From Prochlorococcus sp. AG-315-C08 (GTDB taxonomy: Bacteria > Cyanobacteriota > Cyanobacteriia > PCC-6307 > Cyanobiaceae), in assembly GCA_003284185.1 (NCBI GenBank), contig QBWB01000004.1:1-47972 (forward strand): a DNA stretch of 47,972 nucleotides, read 5' to 3'. Shown in pieces: positions 39,640 through 47,972 of this stretch; the first letter of the stretch is position 1; every line of letters begins with the position of its first letter. A program made the translations under genes and the position numbers. The notes beneath the pieces were generated by a model that ran no database searches, was not told the DNA's origin, and saw only the letters and a list, made by a program, of their open reading frames with translations.

Positions 39640-40799
39640 ACTCTAAATTTAGGTAATTCTGTTTTAAAAATATCAAGTATTTTATGTACATTTTTCGAAT
39701 TAGAGTTATATCCCATCAAGCCTATTCTCCATACTTTCCCAGAAAGGTCACCAAGCCCAACACCAACTTCAATCCCATAATTATCTAATAAATATTTAGT
39801 AAAAGCTTTTCCATCAACTCCTTTTGGGATCTTTACTGTTGTAAGAGTAGGTAAACGTAAGTCTTTCTTAACATGTAATTCTAATCCAATATTCTCTAAT
39901 CCATCCCAAAGTAATTGGGAATTATTCTTATGCCTAGACCATGAAGAATCTAGCCCTTCTTCTGCTAATAACCTAAGAGCTTCTCTAATACCAAAATTCA
40001 TATTAACAGGAGCAGTATGATGATACACACGATCACTTCCCCAATATTTATTTAGCAAGGACACATCTAAATACCAATTAGGTACTTTGCCTTTTCTCTT
40101 ATTCATTTTATCTTCCGCTCTTTCATTCATAGTAAAAGGGCCTAATCCAGGCGGACAGCTTAAACCTTTTTGACTACAACTATAAGCTAAATCTATCTTC
40201 CATTCATCTAAATACAGTGGTACTGCACCTAAAGAAGTTACGGTATCAACTAACAATAAACAATCATATTTCCGGCAAAGATCACCAATACCATTCATTG
40301 GTTGACAAACACCAGTAGAAGTTTCTGCATGAACAATTGCAAAAACAGCAGGTCGATATTCTTTAAGGGCCTCTTCAATTTCGTCAAGAGAGAAAGCTTG
40401 TCCCCAATCTTTTTGAATAGAGAAAACATTTGCTTTATATCGACCTGCCATATCAGCAAGTCGATGGCCAAAGTATCCCTTTATTGCGATAAGAACTTTG
40501 TCGCCTGGTTCTACAACATTGGCTAAAGTGGCCTCCATAGCAGCACTACCAGTTCCACTCATTGGAAGTGTTAATCGATTATCCGTTTGCCATACATATC
40601 GAAGTAACTCTTGTACCTCACTCATTAAATCTACATAAAAAGGATCGAGATGGCCAATGGGAGATTGAGAAAGTGCTTTCAATACAACTGGATCGGCATT
40701 CGATGGACCTGGGCCAAGTAACAACCTTTCCGGACAAGTAGTTGGACCAAAATCTTTGCGATGTCGATTATCAACAGAAGGAAGAATTTGTGTGGCCAA
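39636..40799 (-). CDS. alanine/serine-glyoxylate (serine-pyruvate) aminotransferase, class V
   Basis: Track ORF; LLLGPGPSNADPVVLKALSQSPIGHLDP, SGTGSAAMEA, SCSQKGLSCPPGLG. Confidence 0.92.
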   Translation of the reverse strand: MATQILPSVDNRHRKDFGPTTCPERLLLGPGPSNADPVVLKALSQSPIGHLDPFYVDLMSEVQELLRYVWQTDNRLTLPMSGTGSAAMEATLANVVEPGDKVLIAIKGYFGHRLADMAGRYKANVFSIQKDWGQAFSLDEIEEALKEYRPAVFAIVHAETSTGVCQPMNGIGDLCRKYDCLLLVDTVTSLGAVPLYLDEWKIDLAYSCSQKGLSCPPGLGPFTMNERAEDKMNKRKGKVPNWYLDVSLLNKYWGSDRVYHHTAPVNMNFGIREALRLLAEEGLDSSWSRHKNNSQLLWDGLENIGLELHVKKDLRLPTLTTVKIPKGVDGKAFTKYLLDNYGIEVGVGLGDLSGKVWRIGLMGYNSNSKNVHKILDIFKTELPKFRV

Positions 40800-40966
40800 G
40801 AAAACAAATCAACTGATATAAATCTGAGCCTAATCATCCATAGGTAATGTCGGGGAGTTTTTTATCGATTTTGCAATAGCTTCAAAAGGATTTAGCCACA
40901 ATTTTTATCATAAAACGTGAAAAAAAGTAAAAAAATATAATTTTCCCTACTCAAACCCTAAAGAAA

Positions 40967-40980
40967 GTACCCATTGATAC
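40967..40980 (+). promoter_or_regulatory. NtcA binding site (GTA-N8-TAC) upstream of glnA
   Basis: GTA CCCATTGA TAC, an exact match to the NtcA core GTAN8TAC, 64 nt upstream of the likely glnA ATG at 41045; possible -10 TATTAC around 41000-41005. Confidence 0.8.
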
Positions 40981-41044
40981 AAAAAGAGAATCAAACGCTT
41001 ATTACGTTGATATATAAATAAATTCGTTGAAAAACAAATCAACC

Positions 41045-42466
41045 ATGAGTAAGACCCCCCAAGATGTCCTCCGCCAAATCAAGGACGAGGGCATTGAGCT
41101 CATAGATCTAAAATTCACTGACTTACATGGAAAGTGGCAACATCTAACTGTCACTTCAGACTTAGTAGAAGAAAGTTCATTCTCAGAGGGGCTAGCTTTT
41201 GATGGTTCTTCTATTCGTGGATGGAAAGCAATAAACGAGTCTGATATGGCAATGGTTCCAGACGCTTCAACAAGCTGGATAGACCCTTTTTACCGTCACA
41301 AAACACTTAGCCTGATTTGTTCTATTCAAGAACCAAGAAGTGGGGAACCATATGCAAGATGCCCTAGAGCATTAGCACAAAAAGCCTTGGATTATTTATC
41401 AGGTACAAGCGTTGCAGATGCTGCATTTTTTGGCCCTGAACCAGAATTCTTCATATTTGATGATGTCAGATATAACTCAGGGGAAGGTGGCAGTTTTTAT
41501 AGTGTTGACACAATTGAAGCACCCTGGAATACAGGAAGAATAGAAGAGGGAGGAAATCTGGGTTACAAAATACAACTTAAGGAGGGTTATTTCCCTGTTT
41601 CACCAAATGATACAGCTCAAGATATGAGATCAGAAATGCTCTTATTAATGGGACAATTAGGAATACCTATTGAAAAACATCACCATGAAGTTGCAGGTGC
41701 TGGACAACATGAATTAGGTATGAAATTTGCACCACTAATTAATGCAGCTGATAATGTAATGACGTATAAATATATTGTCAGAAACGTAGCTAAAAAATAT
41801 GGAAAAACCGCAACTTTCATGCCAAAACCTGTATTCAATGATAATGGAACAGGCATGCATGTTCACCAAAGTTTATGGAAAGGTGGGCAACCTCTATTCT
41901 ATGGAGAGGGTACTTATGCAAATCTTTCACAAACGGCTAAATGGTATATAGGGGGTATTCTTAAACATGCCCCATCCTTCCTTGCCTTTACAAATCCCAC
42001 AACAAATAGTTATAAGAGACTAGTACCTGGCTTTGAAGCTCCAGTAAATTTAGTTTATTCACAAGGTAATAGATCTGCAGCAGTAAGAATTCCTTTAACT
42101 GGTCCAAGCCCTAAAGCAAAGAGGCTTGAATTCCGTTCAGGAGATGCACTTGCTAACCCATATATAGCTTTCTCTGCAATGATGATGGCTGGTATTGATG
42201 GAATTAAAAATCAAATTGATCCAGGAGATGGAGTTGATGTTGATTTATTTGAATTACCATCTGATGAGTTAGCAAAAATCGATACGGTACCCTCTTCATT
42301 AAATGATGCTATAGAATCATTGAAAAACGATAATAAATACTTAACAGAAGGAGGTGTGTTTACCGATGATTTTATTAATAACTGGATTGAATTAAAATAT
42401 GAAGAGGTTCAACAACTAAGACAAAGACCTCATCCTCATGAGTTCACAATGTATTACGACGCATAA
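41045..42466 (+). CDS. glnA: glutamine synthetase type I
   Basis: Track ORF 41027-42466; ATG at 41045 ([33 protein letters not shown]) is the likely start; [30 protein letters not shown]. Confidence 0.97.
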   Translation: MSKTPQDVLRQIKDEGIELIDLKFTDLHGKWQHLTVTSDLVEESSFSEGLAFDGSSIRGWKAINESDMAMVPDASTSWIDPFYRHKTLSLICSIQEPRSGEPYARCPRALAQKALDYLSGTSVADAAFFGPEPEFFIFDDVRYNSGEGGSFYSVDTIEAPWNTGRIEEGGNLGYKIQLKEGYFPVSPNDTAQDMRSEMLLLMGQLGIPIEKHHHEVAGAGQHELGMKFAPLINAADNVMTYKYIVRNVAKKYGKTATFMPKPVFNDNGTGMHVHQSLWKGGQPLFYGEGTYANLSQTAKWYIGGILKHAPSFLAFTNPTTNSYKRLVPGFEAPVNLVYSQGNRSAAVRIPLTGPSPKAKRLEFRSGDALANPYIAFSAMMMAGIDGIKNQIDPGDGVDVDLFELPSDELAKIDTVPSSLNDAIESLKNDNKYLTEGGVFTDDFINNWIELKYEEVQQLRQRPHPHEFTMYYDA

Positions 42467-42494
42467 AAAATATTATAAAATTAAAAGGTAATAA

Positions 42495-42537
42495 AAATTT
42501 AAGGTCTATGAACAAATTATTCATAGACCTTAAATTT
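42495..42537. terminator. Perfect hairpin downstream of glnA (18-bp stem, 7-nt loop), probable intrinsic terminator
   Basis: AAATTTAAGGTCTATGAA (42495-42512) / loop CAAATTA / TTCATAGACCTTAAATTT (42520-42537) is a perfect inverted repeat with A-rich left and T-rich right flank. Confidence 0.8.
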
Positions 42538-42601
42538 ATTTGAGATTTTCAGTCATAAATCATTTATATCTGTTAGATAATAAAGAATTAGTAAAAGGTT
42601 C

Positions 42602-43669
42602 ATGGCAAGGCCAAGCCTCACAAAAATTGCATATCACGCTCTTCAGCAAGGTAAAACACTTGCGGGAATAGCTCATAAGGAGATCAGCACAAAATTAATG
42701 GAAGTAATGGCACCTGAAGCCACTACAAAAAAGTTTCCAATTAATAAAGAGCTTATTAAAGAAGTTAGACAATCGATGTCTAAATTAGAGAGGATTGATT
42801 GGAAAGAGGCTGAAGAGGGTATTTATCCAAAATCACAGCTTTTTGAGGCTCCTTGGCTCGAATGGGCAAAAAAATATCCATTAGTCTGGTTTGATATGCC
42901 TTTGACATGGGAAAGACGTAAAAGAAAAGAAACCAGAGAGATCCCAAAGAATATAAATCAAGAAGAATATCCAAATTATTATTTACAAAATTTTCATCAT
43001 CAAACAGACGGTTACCTTAGTGAACATTCTGCAAAAATCTATGATTTACAAGTCGAAATTCTTTTCAATGGAACAGCCGATCCTATGAGAAGAAGAATTT
43101 TAGCACCTTTAAAAAGAGGTCTAAAACAATATACAGATAAAGATAATTACAAAGTAAAAGTATTAGACATAGCCACAGGAACAGGCCGAACACTTCAACA
43201 AATCAAGAGTGCTTTACCTGAAGTAGAACTCTATGGTCTTGACCTTTCAGGTTCATATTTAAAACAAGCAAGTAAATATTTAAGTTCTAGAAGAGGAGAC
43301 GTTGTACAACTTGTAAAAGCCAATGCTGAAAATGTTCCATTTTCTTCAAACAGTTTTCAAGCAATTACATGTGTTTTTCTACTTCATGAGCTCCCCAGAA
43401 ATGCGCGTCAAAATGTTATTAACGAATGTTTTAGGTTACTAGAACCTGGTGGAATTTTTGTTCTAGCTGACTCTATCCAAATTGCAGATTCTTCAAAATT
43501 TATATCTATAATGGATAACTTTCATAAAATATTTCATGAACCTTTTTATAGCGATTACATAAAAGATGATATAGATTCACGACTTAAAAAAACTGGATTC
43601 ACTTCATTATCGGCTGAATCATATTTCATGACTAGAGTCTGGAAGGCAATTAAACCTATAAGTGATTAA
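42602..43669 (+). CDS. SAM-dependent methyltransferase (class I)
   Basis: Track ORF; VLDIATGTGRTLQQIKSALPEVELYGLDLSGSYLKQA, ANAENVPFSSNSFQAITCVFLLHELP, LLEPGGIFVLADS. Confidence 0.9.
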   Translation: MARPSLTKIAYHALQQGKTLAGIAHKEISTKLMEVMAPEATTKKFPINKELIKEVRQSMSKLERIDWKEAEEGIYPKSQLFEAPWLEWAKKYPLVWFDMPLTWERRKRKETREIPKNINQEEYPNYYLQNFHHQTDGYLSEHSAKIYDLQVEILFNGTADPMRRRILAPLKRGLKQYTDKDNYKVKVLDIATGTGRTLQQIKSALPEVELYGLDLSGSYLKQASKYLSSRRGDVVQLVKANAENVPFSSNSFQAITCVFLLHELPRNARQNVINECFRLLEPGGIFVLADSIQIADSSKFISIMDNFHKIFHEPFYSDYIKDDIDSRLKKTGFTSLSAESYFMTRVWKAIKPISD

Positions 43670-43762
43670 TTTTATTAAATAATTAAGATTCAGATCTATT
43701 TATTTAAATAACTGTAAATATCATTAAAATTAATTAAGACTGTAAAAAATTCTTATTAATTC

Positions 43763-44017
43763 ATGGCACCTAATAATACATTATGGTCTATTAAAGCCAA
43801 ACAACTTACAAAAGAGCTTCACAACGAAATCAGCCTTAATAATAATTCCTGGCACAAATTTAGGGCCAGTAAAGAAAGAAGAAGTGCAGAGCTAATAATG
43901 GCTGCTATGTCACAAATAATTAATAATGGCGAAGACATAGATGTAGAGAACCTCCTCAAACAAGCAATCCTCTGGATCAAAGAAGATGTAAAAGATCCTG
44001 GATGCAATAACCATTAA
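43763..44017 (+). CDS. hypothetical protein (84 aa)
   Basis: Track ORF; soluble helical protein in an intergenic interval with no competing ORF of better quality; the antisense ORF looks spurious. Confidence 0.7.
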   Translation: MAPNNTLWSIKAKQLTKELHNEISLNNNSWHKFRASKERRSAELIMAAMSQIINNGEDIDVENLLKQAILWIKEDVKDPGCNNH

Positions 44018-44415
44018 GTACTATTTCTTTTAAAAGATAATTGAAGCCTATTTCCTTTTCTACTCCATCTAACATCATCAAAGCATTTATGAATTATATA
44101 TAAACCTCTTCCATTATCTGAGTCAATTTTCAAAGGTAATGAGTTTTTTCTTTTGAAAGGAATAACCCCATTCCCTTCATCTTGAATTTGCCATACAAAC
44201 CAATTTGGAGTAAGTATTCTTCTCACACGTATAAATTTATTTGGTTGAGATAAGTTTCCATGTCTTACAGCATTTACAAGAGCTTCATGAAGACCTAGTT
44301 CAAGTCGATTTGAGGTTTCACTACAAATGACTGGCTCTAGAAGGATTTTAACAAAAGATGATAATCTTAAAGTTGAGGGATGAATAAAAACAGCCCACTT
44401 AGTTGAAGGCTCCAC
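44014..44415 (-). CDS. RsbW/SpoIIAB-like ATP-binding (anti-sigma factor-type histidine kinase fold) protein
   Basis: Track ORF; ELGLHEALVNAVRHGN (N box) and QDEGNGVIPF...DNGRGLYIIHKCFDDVRW (G1/G2) typical of HATPase_c_2. Confidence 0.82.
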   Translation of the reverse strand: MEPSTKWAVFIHPSTLRLSSFVKILLEPVICSETSNRLELGLHEALVNAVRHGNLSQPNKFIRVRRILTPNWFVWQIQDEGNGVIPFKRKNSLPLKIDSDNGRGLYIIHKCFDDVRWSRKGNRLQLSFKRNST

Positions 44416-44548
44416 GATTAGTTAAAACTCTGTTAAGAAATTGATCCATAGATTTTTACTAATTAAGTTCATTAGAAAAAAACTTATTTGAACATAATAT
44501 CTTCATTAAAACTTTAAGTTAAAACACTTAAAGATAGATAATGAAAAT

Positions 44549-45265
44549 CTAACGTATTTCCAATAATGAAGGATGATTTAGTAAAGAATCCATAAGACGG
44601 ACACCTCTAAGCTGGTTAACTAATGGCATATGACCATCAGGAGCTTGAATGGACCAATCAAAGGCTTTGGGGTATCTTGTCCAAACACCATCTTTTTTCC
44701 ACCCAATACGAGGCCAAAGCTTTTCATATCTTCCATCAACGGAATCTAAAATTTTTGCTTGAACTGAAAAACCAAATTTACCTTGTGAGTAAACAATCCA
44801 TAATTTATCTAAAGTAACCAAGTCGATACCAGGAATTGATGCCACTTCAGAAAAATAAACGTATCCTCTACTAATTGCTTTTTCACCCGCAAGTTCTCTC
44901 AACTTTGAACTAGTAAAGCGATCGGCTTCTTCATATCGTGCAGAAAGCAAAGCTTGCTGAAGAAATGAATAATCAAAATCAACTTCCGAGGGAGAGGAGA
45001 ACCATGAAAGATCCTGGCAATTAAGATTGCTTTTTATGAAACTTTCATCACGTTTGTGAATCACCTGCAAGATAAAGCCAGCAGCCCAATCATTATCTTC
45101 AGAACTAAAAACTGACATTACAGAAGATCCAAGTCCCAGCAGTTCATCGACTCTTTGCTCCAAAATGGGCAAAAAACTACGTCGTTTTCTTTCCGAAGCT
45201 CCTTTGAAAGCTTCTAGAAGTTCAACAATGTTCTGATCTTTTGAATTAAGAGTGTCTACAGCCAT
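44549..45265 (-). CDS. gun4: GUN4 domain protein
   Basis: Track ORF; LLSARYEEADRFTSSKLRELAG, LDKLWIVYSQGKFGFSVQAKI, GRYEKLWPRIGW, TRYPKAFDWSIQAPDGHMPLVNQLRGVRLMD. Confidence 0.85.
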   Translation of the reverse strand: MAVDTLNSKDQNIVELLEAFKGASERKRRSFLPILEQRVDELLGLGSSVMSVFSSEDNDWAAGFILQVIHKRDESFIKSNLNCQDLSWFSSPSEVDFDYSFLQQALLSARYEEADRFTSSKLRELAGEKAISRGYVYFSEVASIPGIDLVTLDKLWIVYSQGKFGFSVQAKILDSVDGRYEKLWPRIGWKKDGVWTRYPKAFDWSIQAPDGHMPLVNQLRGVRLMDSLLNHPSLLEIR

Positions 45266-45303
45266 AAATTACATCCGGTCTGGAGAACCAGGGAACTAAC
45301 ACT

Positions 45304-46356
45304 ATGTCAGAAAAAGCAACTTATCCAACTTACTGTCTAACAGATTTTCGTAATACTTCAGGACCAATAATTGATGTAAGGAGTCCAGGAGAATTTTTTC
45401 AAGGACACATACCAGGGGCAAAAAATCTACCTTTATTTTCTGATAGTGAAAGAGCACTAATAGGAAAAAGTTATAAAAAAGAGAGTAGAAAAAAAGCTAT
45501 CTACAATGGTCTGAAGATCACACTACCTAAGATCAAATATCTACAAACCTCCCTTGCGGAAAGCGCTAGCAGACAAGAAAATTCAAAAAATACTTTAAGA
45601 ATCTACTGCTGGCGAGGTGGCATGCGCTCAGGAACCTTAGGGTGGTTAGCAGCTTCAATTGGTATTAAAGTATATATACTTAAGGATGGATATAAAACCT
45701 ACAGGAAATGGGTCTTAGATCAATTCGAAAAAGATTATCCTATTCGACTCTTAGGCGGAAAAACAGGAACAGGGAAGACAGATATTTTAAAATCCATTAA
45801 TAGTAAAAAAATTTATGCTCTAGATCTTGAAGGACTAGCAAATCATAGAGGTAGTAGTTTTGGATCACTTGGGATGAATCAACAACCAACGAGTCACCAA
45901 TTTGAAAACTTAATAGCCGAACAATTAGATGTATTTATAAATAAAAACTATAAAGAAATATGGGTTGAAGCTGAAAGTCCTAATTTAGGTAAATGTCGCA
46001 TTCCTAATAGCTTCTATAAACAAATGAAAACTGCACCTCTCCTAGAAATAATAAAAAAGAAAAAGGAAAGAGTAGATAATCTGGTGAATATTTACAGTAA
46101 AAACTCACAAGCTGATCTAAAAGATGCAGTATTAAGAATTCATAAACGATTAGGTTCCAAAAGAACATCAGAAGCATTATTAGCAATAGATCAGAGAAAA
46201 TGGGCAGAAGCATGTATTGCCATGCTTTACTATTACGATAAATGCTATGATTATGAAATAAAAAAGAGTCAAAATATAAACATTATAGATATTAGTGGAT
46301 TAAGCATCAAACTATCTATAGAAAAGATTTTCAAAGAAAAACTAAATACTCTATGA
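45304..46356 (+). CDS. mnmH: tRNA 2-selenouridine/geranyl-2-thiouridine synthase
   Basis: Track ORF; rhodanese part IDVRSPGEFFQGHIPGAKNLPLFSDSERALIG with YCWRGGMRSGT, then P-loop GGKTGTGKTDIL. Confidence 0.93.
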   Translation: MSEKATYPTYCLTDFRNTSGPIIDVRSPGEFFQGHIPGAKNLPLFSDSERALIGKSYKKESRKKAIYNGLKITLPKIKYLQTSLAESASRQENSKNTLRIYCWRGGMRSGTLGWLAASIGIKVYILKDGYKTYRKWVLDQFEKDYPIRLLGGKTGTGKTDILKSINSKKIYALDLEGLANHRGSSFGSLGMNQQPTSHQFENLIAEQLDVFINKNYKEIWVEAESPNLGKCRIPNSFYKQMKTAPLLEIIKKKKERVDNLVNIYSKNSQADLKDAVLRIHKRLGSKRTSEALLAIDQRKWAEACIAMLYYYDKCYDYEIKKSQNINIIDISGLSIKLSIEKIFKEKLNTL

Positions 46357-46410
46357 GATATTATTTACATACAAAAAAGAAATCTCTTCATTAAAATTCA
46401 AAAATATATC

Positions 46411-46764
46411 ATGACTAATAAAAATAAAAGAGTTACTATTCAATTTATCAAAGGAATCGATGAAACAACTCAACCTGAAATTAGACTCTCTAGAGATAGA
46501 AATAAAAAGACTGGTCAAGCAATATATAAATTCAGAAATCCAACATCTATCTCGGAGGAAAACTATAAAAATATAGAAAAAATGTACCTTATAGATAAGG
46601 AGGGAGAACTATCAACAAGAAAGGTAAATATTTATATTTTAGATAAGAATTTGAAAGAAATTGTTTCTATCTATAGCTGGAAAACAGATATAGACTTCAA
46701 TAGGTTTATGAGGTTTGCTAGAAGATATGCAGAATTTATTAGTCTTGGGAGTTTTGAAAGTTGA
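46411..46764 (+). CDS. psb28: photosystem II assembly protein Psb28
   Basis: Track ORF; IQFIKGIDETTQPEIRLSRDRNKKTGQAIYKFRNPTSI...MYLIDKEGELSTR...RFMRFARRYAE. Confidence 0.9.
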   Translation: MTNKNKRVTIQFIKGIDETTQPEIRLSRDRNKKTGQAIYKFRNPTSISEENYKNIEKMYLIDKEGELSTRKVNIYILDKNLKEIVSIYSWKTDIDFNRFMRFARRYAEFISLGSFES

Positions 46765-47843
46765 CTAAGAATTTAAACACATTTCCTTGGCTAACCACCA
46801 TAGCAATATTGATTTCATTATTTCTTTTATGGAATCTAAAAGATGTTTTAATTCAATTATTTGCCTCTATTATTATTGCCATGGCACTTTGCACTATAAT
46901 TGGGAAGCTAAAACAAATATTATCCATTCCTAGGCCAGTTGCCTTTTTTATAACTTTAATATCCTTTATTTTATTTTCAAGTATTTCAATACTAATCATT
47001 ATACCTCAATTCGCAGGTGAATTTCAAGAATTAATAAACCAGATCCCTTCAGCATATCAAGCCCTTTGGGACCTTTTTACGAATATAATTGATACTCTTA
47101 CAGAAATTATTCATAAAGACAGACTTCCTCTTTCAGAAAAAGCTTCAGAATTAAATAATCAATTAAGTTATTTCCCTGATGGAGCGAATCTTGCGAATGG
47201 AGTTACAGATAGTTTAAGAAAATTAATTGGCTTAGCTGGCAATTTAAGTATTGGCTTCTTACAACTTTTATTCATTACTACAGTAGGTCTAATGATCACT
47301 ATACAACCCAATTCATATAAAGAAGTGGCAATATTATTAGTGCCATCCTTCTATAGAAAACGTTTTAGATCAATCCTAACTGAATGTGGTAATGCGTTAA
47401 GTAGTTGGATGACAGGAGTAATTCTAAGTTCAATATGTGTAACATTACTTGCCTGTATAGGTCTTTATTTATTAGGCATAAAATTAATATTTGCAAATGC
47501 TTTAATTGCAGGTTTATTAAATATTATTCCAAATGTTGGTCCTACCATAAGTACTATTTTCCCTATGTCAGTAGCACTATTAGATACTCCATGGAAATCT
47601 TTAGCTGTGCTAGGTTTATATATTATAATTCAAAATATAGAAAGTTATTTAATAACACCATTTATTATGCATAAACAAGTCAAGTTATTACCAGGCTTAA
47701 CTATAACAGCTCAATTATTGTTTACTGTCATATTTGGTCCATTAGGATTATTGTTAGCAATCCCATTGGCAGTTGTGATAAAAACATTTGCAAAGGAAAT
47801 CCTTATTCATGACATATTAGAAAATAAGAATATATTAAATTAA
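46761..47843 (+). CDS. AI-2E family transporter / PerM-like permease
   Basis: Track ORF; multi-TM; LLNIIPNVGPTISTIFPMSVALLDTPWKSL and C-terminal LLPGLTITAQLLFTVIFGPLGLLLAIPLAVV are diagnostic. Confidence 0.9.
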   Translation: MTKNLNTFPWLTTIAILISLFLLWNLKDVLIQLFASIIIAMALCTIIGKLKQILSIPRPVAFFITLISFILFSSISILIIIPQFAGEFQELINQIPSAYQALWDLFTNIIDTLTEIIHKDRLPLSEKASELNNQLSYFPDGANLANGVTDSLRKLIGLAGNLSIGFLQLLFITTVGLMITIQPNSYKEVAILLVPSFYRKRFRSILTECGNALSSWMTGVILSSICVTLLACIGLYLLGIKLIFANALIAGLLNIIPNVGPTISTIFPMSVALLDTPWKSLAVLGLYIIIQNIESYLITPFIMHKQVKLLPGLTITAQLLFTVIFGPLGLLLAIPLAVVIKTFAKEILIHDILENKNILN

Positions 47844-47866
47844 AAGAAAAAAGAATTAACTAATGG

Positions 47867-47971
47867 TTATGTTTCCCAGGGATCAATAGCTGACAAGTTA
47901 CTTATTTCTGGTAGCTCAGTATCTTTTATTTTCTTCATATCCTTCCATTCGCACCACATGGAATTTAACAA
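47867..47971 (-). CDS. C-terminal end of a CDS truncated by the window edge, hypothetical
   Basis: Open frame LLNSMWCEWKDMKKIKDTELPEISNLSAIDPWET ending in TAA at 47867; continues off the right edge. Confidence 0.4.
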   Translation of the reverse strand: MLNSMWCEWKDMKKIKDTELPEISNLSAIDPWET

Positions 47972-47972
47972 C

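Noticed and set aside
44512-44533. CTTTAAGT-TAAAAC-ACTTAAAG inverted repeat upstream of the RsbW-like gene
   Set aside because: Only an 8-bp AT-rich stem; such stems are expected by chance in this base composition.
47405-47674. 89-aa plus-strand alternative-frame ORF in the AI-2E transporter gene
   Set aside because: Same-strand shifted frame; Tyr/Ser/Cys-rich noise.
1-47972. tRNA genes, CRISPR arrays, IS elements
   Set aside because: Visual scan of intergenic regions found no cloverleaf/GGTTCRA T-arm with matching acceptor stem, no spaced direct repeats and no transposase ORF.

Overview
AT-rich, gene-dense cyanobacterial chromosome segment. The gene content (chlP, psb28, pcyA, gun4-like, sipA-like, FBP/SBPase) and the small intergenic gaps look like Prochlorococcus; I cannot name the strain. 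About 45 protein-coding genes are supportable. They cover carbon metabolism (pgl, gnd, glgC, glpX, rpe), tetrapyrrole and photosynthesis functions (hemA, chlP, pcyA, gun4-like, psb28), translation (rpsB, tsf, glyS, typA), recG, LptB/LptF, a DevBCA-type exporter, an M16 peptidase pair, bioY-lspA, tadA and glnA. I found no tRNA, rRNA or CRISPR array. Two credible small genes below the 60-aa track cutoff were recovered (27951-28106 and 37501-37665, both minus). The most unusual object is the ferredoxin-sulfite reductase ORF at 18699-20843. It carries a ~142-aa N-terminal extension whose first ~70 aa look like the arm-type DNA-binding N-terminus of a tyrosine recombinase (phage integrase). The extension joins the siroheme/4Fe-4S enzyme in frame, and there is no internal conventional start codon near the usual sulfite reductase N-terminus. 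It is preceded by a perfect 12-bp tandem repeat. Other points of interest are a consensus NtcA box before glnA, an 18-bp perfect-stem hairpin after glnA, a structured-looking rpsB leader, and several overlapping convergent gene ends.
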